Source of the DNA: JBPCPM01 sp050999155
GTDB taxonomy: Bacteria > Actinomycetota > Thermoleophilia > Solirubrobacterales > 70-9
Length of the DNA stretch: 5,268 nucleotides
Direction: 5' to 3'
Assembly (NCBI GenBank): GCA_050999155.1
Contig: JBPCPM010000058.1
Coordinates: forward strand, 1-5,268
The notes below the pieces were generated by a model that was not told the origin of the DNA, made no database searches, and was given only the letters and a program-made list of their open reading frames with translations. Both the position numbers and the translations under genes were made by a program. Every line of letters starts with the position of its first letter. Position 1 is the first letter of the stretch. Shown here piece by piece: positions 1 through 5,268 of this stretch.

Positions 1-1
1 G

Positions 2-2116
2 GTCGGCGCCCAGGTGCCCAAGGGGGTCCTGCTCTTCGGGCCGCCCGGGTGCGGGAAGACGCTCCTCGCGCGGGCGCTGGCCGGCGAGGCGGGGGCGTCG
101 TTCTACTCGATCTCGGGATCCGACTTCGTCGAGATGTACACCGGGGTCGGCGCCGCCCGCGTGCGCGAGCTCTTCCGCGAGGCGCGCGAGAACGCCCCGG
201 CGATCGTGTTCATCGACGAGCTCGATGCGGTCGGTGGCCGTCGCGGCGCCGGAGCCGGCGGCTCGGTGGCGACCAGCTCGAGCGATGAGCAGAACCAGGC
301 ACTGACCGGCATGCTCGCCGAGATGGACGGCTTCTCGACGACGGAGGGCATCATCGTCGTGGGCGCGACCAACCGGCCCGACGTCCTGGATCCCGCGCTG
401 CTGCGCCCGGGGCGCTTCGACCGCAGCATCGGCCTCGAGACCCCCGACGAGCACGGGCGCCTGGACATCCTCAAGGTCCACGCCACCGGCAAGCCGCTGG
501 CTGTCGACGTCGACCTGAAGGCGATCGCGCATCGCGCGCTCGGGATGACCGGGGCGGATCTCGCCAACGTGATCAACGAGGCGGGCTTGCTCGCCGCCCG
601 CGCGGACCTGCGCGAGATCACCCACGCGCTGCTCGAGGAGGCGCTCACGCGCATCATCGAGGCGCCGGAGCGCCAGCGGCGGCTGTCGATGCGCGGTCGC
701 ACCCTCGGCAAGCAGTCGTTGAGCGACGAGCAGGTCACCTTCGCCGACGTCGCGGGCGTGGACGAAGCGATGGTCGAGCTGGCCGAGGTCCGCGACTACC
801 TCTCCGATCCCGAGCGCTTCACCAAACTCGGGGCGCACATCCCCCGCGGGTTTCTCCTCAACGGGCCGCCCGGCTGTGGCAAGACCCTGCTCGCGCGAGC
901 GGTCGCCGGAGAGGCGAACGCTGCCTTCTTCTCGGTGGCCGGCACCGAGTTCACCGAGGTCTTCGTCGGTGAGGGCGCCGCCCGCGTGCGCGACCTCTTC
1001 GCCCAGGCGCGGGGCGTAGCGCCAGCGATCGTGTTCATCGACGAGATCGACGCGATCGGCGCCAAGCGCGGCGGGGGCAGCGGTGACGCGGGAAGCCGCG
1101 AGACCGATCAGACCCTCAACCAGATCCTGATCGAGCTCGACGGCTTCGGCCAGCGGTCCGGGGTCGTGGTGATCGCCGCGACCAACCGCGCGGACATGCT
1201 CGACCCGGCGCTCACCCGCCCGGGCCGGTTCGACCGCCAGATCACGATCGACCTGCCCGATCAGGCTGGCCGCAGCGCGATCCTCGACGTCCACGCCAAG
1301 AACAAGCGCCTGGCTGCCGACGTGGACCTCGAGCGCGTGGCCACCCTCACCCGCGGGCTCGCGGGAGCCGATCTCGAAAACGTCCTCAACGAGGCGGCTC
1401 TGCTGGCCGGCAGGCGCGGCTCGGACGATATCGACATGGGCCTGGTCGAGGAGGGCATCGACCGCGCACTGTCCGGCGTGGGCAGCGGGCGGATCATGTC
1501 CGACGAGGAGCGCCGCACGGTGGCCTACCACGAGGCCGGCCACGCCCTCGTCGCGCGGATGCTCCTGCGCGACACGGTCGTGCACAAGCTGAGCGTCGTC
1601 CCCCGGGGTCGCAGGATGGGCGTGGCGTGGCTGCCCGAGTCGACCGATCGCCTGCTCTATCCCCGCTCGGCGCTGATCGAGCGGATGGCCATGCTGCTCG
1701 CCGGACGAGCGGCCGAGGAGATGGTGTTCGGAGAGTCCAGCGGGGGAGCCTCGGACGACCTCTCCAGGGTCGGCGAGATCGCCCGCATGATGGTCTGCGA
1801 CTTCGGCATGAGCGAGCGAGTTCGCGTGTTGCCGGGCCGCGACGGGCAATCCCGCTGGTCGGACGAGACAGCGCGCCTGATCGACTCCGAGGTCAACCGA
1901 GTGGTGGAGGAGGCCGAGAAGCTGACCCGCGCGGCGCTCACCGCCTCACGGGCCGCGCTCGATCGTGTCGCCCTGGCCCTCGTGGACCGCGAGACGCTCA
2001 CCCTCGACGAGGTCAACACGCTCGCCGGCCCGCCGGCCCGGTTGCCCGGACGCCACGGCAACGGTGCCCGGTGTCGCACTCCGGTGCCGGCCGGGGCCGG
2101 CCCGACCTACGGGTAG
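2..2116 (+). CDS. ftsH: FtsH-family zinc metalloprotease with two tandem AAA+ domains and an M41 peptidase domain (5' partial)
   Basis: ATP-driven protease of the FtsH type, which unfolds substrates and degrades them, usually membrane-anchored. The frame is open from nt 2, so the GTG at 14 is not the true start. Residues count from nt 2 (704 aa). First AAA+: Walker A GPPGCGKT 13-20, pore loop Y-T-G 46-48, Walker B D72/E73, DGF 109-111, arginine fingers R135/R138. Second AAA+: an FtsH-type VTFADVAGVDEA lead-in 245-256, Walker A 288-295, pore loop F-V-G 321-323, Walker B D347/E348, DGF 380-382, R406/R409. Peptidase: HEAGH 510-514 (catalytic E511), probable third zinc ligand D586 in GASDD, then the usual helical C-terminus and a Pro/Gly-rich tail. 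No membrane helix is visible; FtsH anchors lie N-terminal, outside the window. Two AAA+ cores are unusual for FtsH. About 15-20 residues normally following FGMSE (601-605) appear missing. Both ATPase sites and the zinc site look intact, so activity is inferred. Confidence 0.95.
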   Translation, partial: VGAQVPKGVLLFGPPGCGKTLLARALAGEAGASFYSISGSDFVEMYTGVGAARVRELFREARENAPAIVFIDELDAVGGRRGAGAGGSVATSSSDEQNQALTGMLAEMDGFSTTEGIIVVGATNRPDVLDPALLRPGRFDRSIGLETPDEHGRLDILKVHATGKPLAVDVDLKAIAHRALGMTGADLANVINEAGLLAARADLREITHALLEEALTRIIEAPERQRRLSMRGRTLGKQSLSDEQVTFADVAGVDEAMVELAEVRDYLSDPERFTKLGAHIPRGFLLNGPPGCGKTLLARAVAGEANAAFFSVAGTEFTEVFVGEGAARVRDLFAQARGVAPAIVFIDEIDAIGAKRGGGSGDAGSRETDQTLNQILIELDGFGQRSGVVVIAATNRADMLDPALTRPGRFDRQITIDLPDQAGRSAILDVHAKNKRLAADVDLERVATLTRGLAGADLENVLNEAALLAGRRGSDDIDMGLVEEGIDRALSGVGSGRIMSDEERRTVAYHEAGHALVARMLLRDTVVHKLSVVPRGRRMGVAWLPESTDRLLYPRSALIERMAMLLAGRAAEEMVFGESSGGASDDLSRVGEIARMMVCDFGMSERVRVLPGRDGQSRWSDETARLIDSEVNRVVEEAEKLTRAALTASRAALDRVALALVDRETLTLDEVNTLAGPPARLPGRHGNGARCRTPVPAGAGPTYG
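2086..2101. terminator. GC hairpin at the convergent gene ends (terminator-like, no T-tract)
   Basis: GCCGGC (2086-2091) and GCCGGC (2096-2101) can pair around a CGGG loop. The hairpin lies in the last codons of the FtsH-like gene and 5 nt past the stop of the minus-strand membrane gene. No T-rich tract follows on either strand, so it is not a classical intrinsic terminator. It may assist ending of minus-strand transcription, or it may be incidental in such GC-rich DNA. Confidence 0.2.
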
Positions 2117-2607
2117 TCCGCGGTCGCCGACCCGACGGGGCGCAGCGTGAGCCACAGCGCGACCGCGGCGATCACGGGACCGGCGGTCGAGTGCAGCGCC
2201 ACGGCGGCCCAGGGGGCCTGCGCCTGGCCCCCCTCCAGCACGAGTGGAAAGTGGGTCGCGGCCTGCCACAGGCCGCCCAGGAAGCACCAGCCCGTGAGCG
2301 CCATGCTCAGGAGGCTCCCCTCCTCCCCCCGGCGAGCGAGCAGCGCCGCCATCGCCGCCCCCAGCACGATCGCCACCCCCGGCACCACGTGGTCGACCAC
2401 CTCGACGTTCGCCGGCACGTCGATCTCGAGGCCGATCGTGGGCCCAAGGTAGGGCGGCACCATCGACAGGGCGCCGAGCAGCGCGAGGATCACCTGCGCA
2501 CGCCCCGCGTGAGGAGGAGGCGGTGGAGCCGGCGACCACGAGGCCATCGGCGCAACGGTAGCGACACGCGGACCGGGACGCGGACTCGCCGCCGTGCCGC
2601 CCGGCAC
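2107..2607 (-). CDS. Small four-helix integral membrane protein, function unknown
   Basis: A 166-residue protein that I cannot assign to a family. After a Pro/Ala/Gly-rich N-terminus (1-36, with a proline run at 28-32) there are four hydrophobic segments at about 38-56, 74-91, 98-121 and 131-155, joined by short loops; this is a typical small polytopic membrane protein. Histidines sit at segment edges (H73 in DHVVPG, H119 in ATHFP, H139 in LHSTAGP). They could bind a cofactor such as heme, but no diagnostic motif proves it. The chosen start is GTG at 2607-2605, preceded by AGAAGG 10 nt upstream. An in-frame ATG at 2547-2545 would give 146 residues, keep all four helices, and lacks a visible ribosome site. 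The gene converges on the FtsH-like gene, with a 10-bp overlap of the ends. The hydrophobic pattern matches a real gene rather than an antisense artefact. Confidence 0.75.
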   Translation of the reverse strand: MPGGTAASPRPGPRVATVAPMASWSPAPPPPPHAGRAQVILALLGALSMVPPYLGPTIGLEIDVPANVEVVDHVVPGVAIVLGAAMAALLARRGEEGSLLSMALTGWCFLGGLWQAATHFPLVLEGGQAQAPWAAVALHSTAGPVIAAVALWLTLRPVGSATADYP

Positions 2608-2617
2608 TTCTACACGA

Positions 2618-2623
2618 CCTTCT
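2618..2623 (-). promoter_or_regulatory. Ribosome binding site supporting the GTG start of the membrane protein
   Basis: Read on the minus strand this is AGAAGG, 10 nt before the GTG at 2607. It favours the longer start over the ATG at 2547, which has no purine-rich site upstream. It falls within the last codons of the possible minus-strand remnant ending at 2610, as is common for translationally coupled genes. Confidence 0.4.
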
Positions 2624-2708
2624 GCAGGTGGCCGGGCAAGGTCGACCTGCGCTCCACCGCCAACCCGTGAGTAGGACCAAAGAAAGGACCGTCCTCGCGC
2701 AAATAGTC

Positions 2709-2721
2709 ATCGATGATCGAT
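2709..2721. repeat. Paired ATCGAT palindromes, possible operator
   Basis: ATCGAT, one G, ATCGAT forms a short dyad in the gap between the divergent genes, about 100 bp upstream of the membrane-protein start. Such a dyad could be a repressor or activator site. No regulator gene is in view, and 6-bp palindromes also occur by chance, so the call rests on position and symmetry only. Confidence 0.15.
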
Positions 2722-2978
2722 TCGTCTTGCCACCATCAAAGCCAAGCGGCGCCAGCAGCACGCAGACCCGCTCACCCGCTGGCCCCAGGCAGACTCGGCA
2801 CGGGGCGTGGAATGGCCCGGGCATGCTGGAACTGGGGTGGCCCGTGGTAAGTGCGTCACGCAGCCACCGGCCACCGGTGGGCGGGCGCCAGCGCAGAGCA
2901 CGCACTCCCGAGACGGCCGCGCTGCGGACGACATGAGGAGACCTCTCGCTCACTTGCCCGGTATATGTGTTGTGCACC

Positions 2979-3005
2979 TTGTGATCTTCGAGCCAACCTT
3001 ATAGC
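2979..3005 (+). promoter_or_regulatory. Weak promoter candidate for the propeller gene
   Basis: TTGTGA (2979-2984) could be a -35 box and TATAGC (3000-3005) a -10 box. The 15-nt spacer is shorter than the usual 16-18, and the match is modest. It lies in the most AT-rich part of the gap and would give a leader of roughly 190 nt before the ATG at 3205. There is no independent support. Confidence 0.2.
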
Positions 3006-3057
3006 TTGCTATCGAGCGGGGGTGTCGGACCCTTCATCGGGAGCTGAGCAGGGAGGG

Positions 3058-3097
3058 GGCCGACAATGCTAGGCACCTCGTGAATTGAGGGTCGGCC
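3058..3097 (+). other. Inverted repeat in the presumed leader of the propeller gene
   Basis: GGCCGAC (3058-3064) pairs exactly with GTCGGCC (3091-3097). Directly inside the right arm, GAGG (3087-3090) can pair with CCTC (3076-3079) around a GTGAATT loop, leaving an 11-nt bulge on the left side. The right arm is therefore one continuous 11-nt pairing strand. Smaller hairpins flank it: GGGT/ACCC at 3020-3032 and CGCCG/CGGCG with a TGTC loop at 3128-3141. No T-tract follows, so this is not a terminator. A structured 5' leader is possible; no known riboswitch class was recognised. Confidence 0.25.
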
Positions 3098-3188
3098 ATC
3101 CGGTCGTGCCAAGCGACGTCAGCAAAGCGCCGTGTCCGGCGAGCAGCGCTGAGACAATCGGCAGCAAGAGCATTACCCATACGTTCCG

Positions 3189-3193
3189 AAAGG
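3189..3193 (+). promoter_or_regulatory. Ribosome binding site of the propeller gene
   Basis: AAAGG lies 11 nt before the ATG at 3205, a slightly long but workable spacing. It supports this start, which is also the one that yields a complete signal peptide; the next in-frame ATG (codon 20) would cut into the hydrophobic core. Confidence 0.45.
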
Positions 3194-3204
3194 CGAGTTC
3201 ACGC

Positions 3205-5268
3205 ATGATCCATCTACCATCCTTGGCGCGGGTCCTTGCCGTCCTCGGCGCAGCGGCCCTCATGGCCTTGCTCGGCACTGGGGTGGCGCTCGCCCAGGGT
3301 CCGGGCCTGCCACGCACCTACGATGTGGAGCGTGTCGATAGCCCGGTGTCCGTTGAGGGTGGTGTGTTCGGGCGTGGCATGGCCGGTGCCGGCGACCTCG
3401 ACCGCGATGGGACAGACGACTTAGTGGTGCCTCAGCAGGCCGGCAGCCCCAACCGCGACGGGATGGTATTCGTGATCAGCGGCGCGACCGGCGAGCTCAT
3501 CGACCGGATCGACGCGCCGGACCCGGGCGGGATGGGGAACCGCGCGGGGTTCGGCTCGTTCTGGACGTCGAAGGTTGGCAGCGAGGCGGTTTCGATGTCG
3601 GATCTGGGCAGTTGCGACGGAGGAACGGCCGGTGCGCTGTGTCCTGAGAACCCGATCGGCCCGGCCGACGGCATCCCCGAGATCGTCGTCGGGGCCCGCG
3701 GAGTCGACGCCAATGGCACTGACAGCGGCCGCGTCTACGTCTACGATGGCGCGACCCGGGCGCTGCTGAAGCGTATTGACATGCCGCCCGCCGATGCGGC
3801 CGTTCCCGGCGCGCTGCTGCCGCGAGGCTCCGGCTTCGGACGCACAGCAGTGAACCCGGCGGGCATGACCGCGTGTGAGGGCAACTTCGGTGTCGGGCCG
3901 TGCCCCGCGGTGCCGCGTGCGGTGGCGATCGGAGACCTCGATGGCGACGGTCGCCCCGATCTCGTGATCGGCGCACCTCAGCTCACCGAGAGCGCCGCGA
4001 CCGCGCAGCCGGGCTCGCACTGCGAAACCACGTCGGCGACGGTCTGCGAGCAGGCGGGACGGGCCTACATCTATCGCGGCGAGGACATCAGCACGAGCGA
4101 TCCGTCCGTGATCCTGGACGGCACCACCTCCGGCCAAGAGGTCACGACGATCCGCAACCCTTCCGCCCAGGGCGACGATACGAGCGGCGTACCCGCCGAC
4201 AACGAACAGCTCGCCAACACCGTGAGCGCAGTCGGGGACGTCGGAACGTGCACCGACCCCACGATCCTTCCTGGGGAAAGATGCTCGCGTGTCGACAGCA
4301 CGACGACACCCGACGGCATCCCGGACATCGTCATTCCCTCGCCGGGGACCGACCTGCCGGTCGATGACCCCGATTCGGGCTTTGCCAACGCTGGCGTCGC
4401 CTACATGATCGACGGAGCGACCGGCGCGGTCCTCTACACCTATCTCCATCCCGAGCGCCAGTCGGGCGCCACCTTTGGCTCGCAGCTCTCCAGTCACATG
4501 CCGGCGCCCGGCGACATGGGCAGCACCACGGCGCCGGATGTCTACCTGCCGGCGCCATCCCAGAACACTCCCGCCGGTACGGCCACGGGACGCGGCTACG
4601 TCATGAACGGCAACTTCAAGGCAGGGTCGGGCTCCGTGCTCCTGAGCGTGCTCGACGATCCAACGCCGTCCAAGTCGGGCAACTTCGGTGGCGCCAGCGC
4701 CGGCGTGGGTGATCTGGTGCCCGGCTTGGAGGCGCCGCGCAACGAGCTGCTGGTCGGCGTCGAGGGGTTCACGAACTCCGAGCGCAACGACGTGCACGTG
4801 TTCAACCCGGCAACGGAACAGGTGCTGCAGACCGTCCCCGATCCCGACAGCCAGGCCGGGAGCGCTTTCGGCGGCGCGATCGTGCCACTGGGCGACATCA
4901 ACGACGACGGCTTCTTGGACTTCGCCACCGCAGGGGAGAACTTCAATGGCTCCGGCTCGACCGGCACCGTCTCCCAGGGACGAGTGTACGTGTTCAGCAG
5001 CGACGACTCCACGCCCCCGCCTCCGTCGCCTCCGGCACCGCCGGCACCTCCGCTGCCGCCGCCGGCTCCGCCGGCGCCTCCGGCTCCGCCTGTGGTCGGT
5101 ACGTGTGGCGACCCGGGTGCGGCGGGGTATTTGTATCCGGCCAAGCTGCGGGTCTCGCGGGCGCAGGTGTTGCGTAGCGATCGTCGTTTGGATGTTTTTG
5201 GGCCGATCACGTCGCGGGCTCGGGGTGTTGAGGTCAAGGTGCTTTTCCAGGCCGATGGCCGCCGCGAT
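3205..5268 (+). CDS. Secreted FG-GAP (integrin alpha-like) seven-bladed beta-propeller protein with Pro-rich linker (3' partial)
   Basis: 688 codons are open to the window edge with no stop. Residues 1-30 form a signal peptide (hydrophobic core 10-29, likely cleavage after A28-L29-A30). Seven FG-GAP blades follow, centred near 55-75, 113-164, 210-258, 333-379, 422-451, 493-519 and 553-577. Canonical D-x-[DN]-x-D-G-x-x-D calcium loops are at D64-D72, D244-D252 and D564-D572. In blades 2 and 4 the loop is split by an insert holding a cysteine pair (C137/C146, C349/C360) before the DGIP[ED] part; blades 5 and 6 have degenerate loops. Further cysteines are C224/C233 and C273/C281. Residues 603-629 are an Ala-Pro-Pro linker, then a new domain starts at 633. 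By family, it is an extracellular, calcium-stabilised propeller that probably binds a ligand or surface; the partner is unknown. A TTA leucine codon at 3421 is unusual for such GC-rich DNA. It stands divergent from the membrane-protein gene. Confidence 0.9.
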   Translation, partial: MIHLPSLARVLAVLGAAALMALLGTGVALAQGPGLPRTYDVERVDSPVSVEGGVFGRGMAGAGDLDRDGTDDLVVPQQAGSPNRDGMVFVISGATGELIDRIDAPDPGGMGNRAGFGSFWTSKVGSEAVSMSDLGSCDGGTAGALCPENPIGPADGIPEIVVGARGVDANGTDSGRVYVYDGATRALLKRIDMPPADAAVPGALLPRGSGFGRTAVNPAGMTACEGNFGVGPCPAVPRAVAIGDLDGDGRPDLVIGAPQLTESAATAQPGSHCETTSATVCEQAGRAYIYRGEDISTSDPSVILDGTTSGQEVTTIRNPSAQGDDTSGVPADNEQLANTVSAVGDVGTCTDPTILPGERCSRVDSTTTPDGIPDIVIPSPGTDLPVDDPDSGFANAGVAYMIDGATGAVLYTYLHPERQSGATFGSQLSSHMPAPGDMGSTTAPDVYLPAPSQNTPAGTATGRGYVMNGNFKAGSGSVLLSVLDDPTPSKSGNFGGASAGVGDLVPGLEAPRNELLVGVEGFTNSERNDVHVFNPATEQVLQTVPDPDSQAGSAFGGAIVPLGDINDDGFLDFATAGENFNGSGSTGTVSQGRVYVFSSDDSTPPPPSPPAPPAPPLPPPAPPAPPAPPVVGTCGDPGAAGYLYPAKLRVSRAQVLRSDRRLDVFGPITSRARGVEVKVLFQADGRRD
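5011..5091 (+). repeat. Low-complexity Ala-Pro-Pro coding repeat (interdomain linker)
   Basis: About 80 bp of imperfect 9-bp units such as GCACCGCCG, GCACCTCCG and GCTCCGCCG encode a run of Pro and Ala (residues 603-629). At protein level it is a stiff extended spacer separating the propeller from the C-terminal domain. At DNA level it can vary in length by slippage, and it sits exactly at the junction where codon use changes, so it may have served as a recombination point. Confidence 0.8.
5101..5268 (+). other. Start of a C-terminal domain with atypical codon use (part of the propeller CDS)
   Basis: Residues 633-688 follow the linker. They start with a cysteine (C634) and a Gly/Ala/Tyr stretch, then alternating polar and hydrophobic strands around PAKLRVSRAQVL and RLDVFGPITSRARG, which suggests a beta-sandwich module. 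I recall similar segments as C-terminal modules of Solirubrobacterales surface proteins; this is memory, not a search result. Of the 56 codons, 17 end in T and none in A, against 3 T-ending codons in the 70 codons at 4801-5010. The domain continues past the window. Confidence 0.5.

Larger units (their letters stand above)
2610..2735 (-). pseudogene. Possible 3' remnant of a gene upstream of the membrane protein
   Basis: A minus-strand frame of 41 codons runs from just after a TGA (2738-2736) to a TAG (2612-2610), which lies 2 nt before the membrane-protein GTG. Its last 19 codons all end in G or C, unlike the codons before them, and the spacing to the next start is what an operon partner would show. 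There is no ATG; the only candidate starts are TTG or GTG. It could be the surviving C-terminal end of a decayed or frameshifted gene. A plus-strand frame ending at TGA 2668-2670 shares the same third positions and fits the bias equally well, so neither strand is proven. Confidence 0.15.
2608..3204. other. Intergenic region of about 600 bp between divergent genes, no confident gene
   Basis: No frame here shows sustained third-position bias, a recognisable domain and a good start together. Besides the possible remnant at 2610-2735, it holds the direct repeat AGGACC at 2673-2678 and 2685-2690, two ATCGAT copies around one G at 2709-2721, a 10-bp palindrome CCACCGGTGG at 2871-2880, a weak promoter candidate near 2979-3005, and several inverted repeats in 3020-3141. 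It should contain the promoters of both flanking genes, which point away from each other. I looked for riboswitch cores (TPP, cyclic di-GMP, cyclic di-AMP, cobalamin) and small RNA genes and did not recognise one. Confidence 0.7.

Noticed and set aside
14..16. GTG at 14 as the start of the FtsH-like gene
   Set aside because: The frame continues open to the window edge with VGAQ, matching the LGA(R/Q)-P-KG segment that always precedes Walker A in FtsH; the gene begins upstream.
1627..2670. Plus-strand open frame of 347 codons
   Set aside because: It is out of frame within the FtsH-like gene, then antisense to the membrane gene, and Arg-rich throughout. Only its last 20 or so codons have good third-position GC, noted with the possible remnant.
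2707..2934. Minus-strand 75-codon frame with several cysteines, starting after GAGAGG
   Set aside because: The cysteine spacing does not match a zinc ribbon I know, it contains a TTA codon, and the composition looks random. It ends without linking to the remnant frame.
1946..2977. Minus-strand open frame of 343 codons spanning the gap and the membrane gene
   Set aside because: It overlaps the membrane gene in another frame and the end of the FtsH-like gene. A CxxC-like stretch (PCRVC) near 2800 drew attention, but third-position bias is absent and composition is shadow-like.
3010..3160. Riboswitch-like motifs (GCTGAGA near 3145, GGGGGTG near 3018) suggesting TPP
   Set aside because: The order and the other conserved TPP segments (such as the ACCTGAT region) are missing, and the downstream gene has no link to thiamine.
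3421..4797. Long minus-strand open frame of 458 codons opposite the propeller gene
   Set aside because: It is antisense to a well-supported gene with signal peptide and seven blades. Its translation is Arg/Gly/Ala/Val-rich with no domain, as expected from the complement of GC-rich coding DNA.

Overview
The window is high-GC DNA with strong G/C preference at codon third positions. It most resembles an actinobacterium. The proline-linker plus C-terminal domain of the last gene recalls surface proteins of Thermoleophilia (Solirubrobacter/Patulibacter-like), but that placement is recalled from memory, not computed. No rRNA, tRNA, CRISPR, insertion sequence or integrase was seen.

Layout: (1) Nt 2-2116, + strand: the 3' part of an FtsH-family gene, cut by the left edge. 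It carries two complete FtsH-type AAA+ cores in tandem, followed by one M41 zinc-peptidase domain; canonical FtsH has one AAA+ core. (2) Nt 2107-2607, - strand: a small four-helix membrane protein of unknown function, convergent with the first gene, the two ends overlapping by 10 bp. (3) Nt 2608-3204: about 600 bp with no confident gene. It holds a possible gene remnant ending 2 nt before the membrane-protein start, short palindromes, a weak promoter candidate and a potentially structured leader. (4) Nt 3205-5268, + strand: a secreted protein, open at the right edge. It has a signal peptide, seven FG-GAP/integrin-like beta-propeller blades, an Ala-Pro-Pro linker and the start of a C-terminal domain with markedly different codon use.

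The three genes do not form one operon. The protease gene and the membrane-protein gene converge; the membrane-protein gene and the propeller gene diverge from the shared gap. The protease would act in protein quality control at or near the membrane, and the propeller protein would act outside the cell. Nothing in the sequence links their functions directly. The best leads are the tandem-AAA FtsH architecture, the cysteine-paired insertions inside two propeller calcium loops, and the compositional break at the C-terminal module of the propeller protein.
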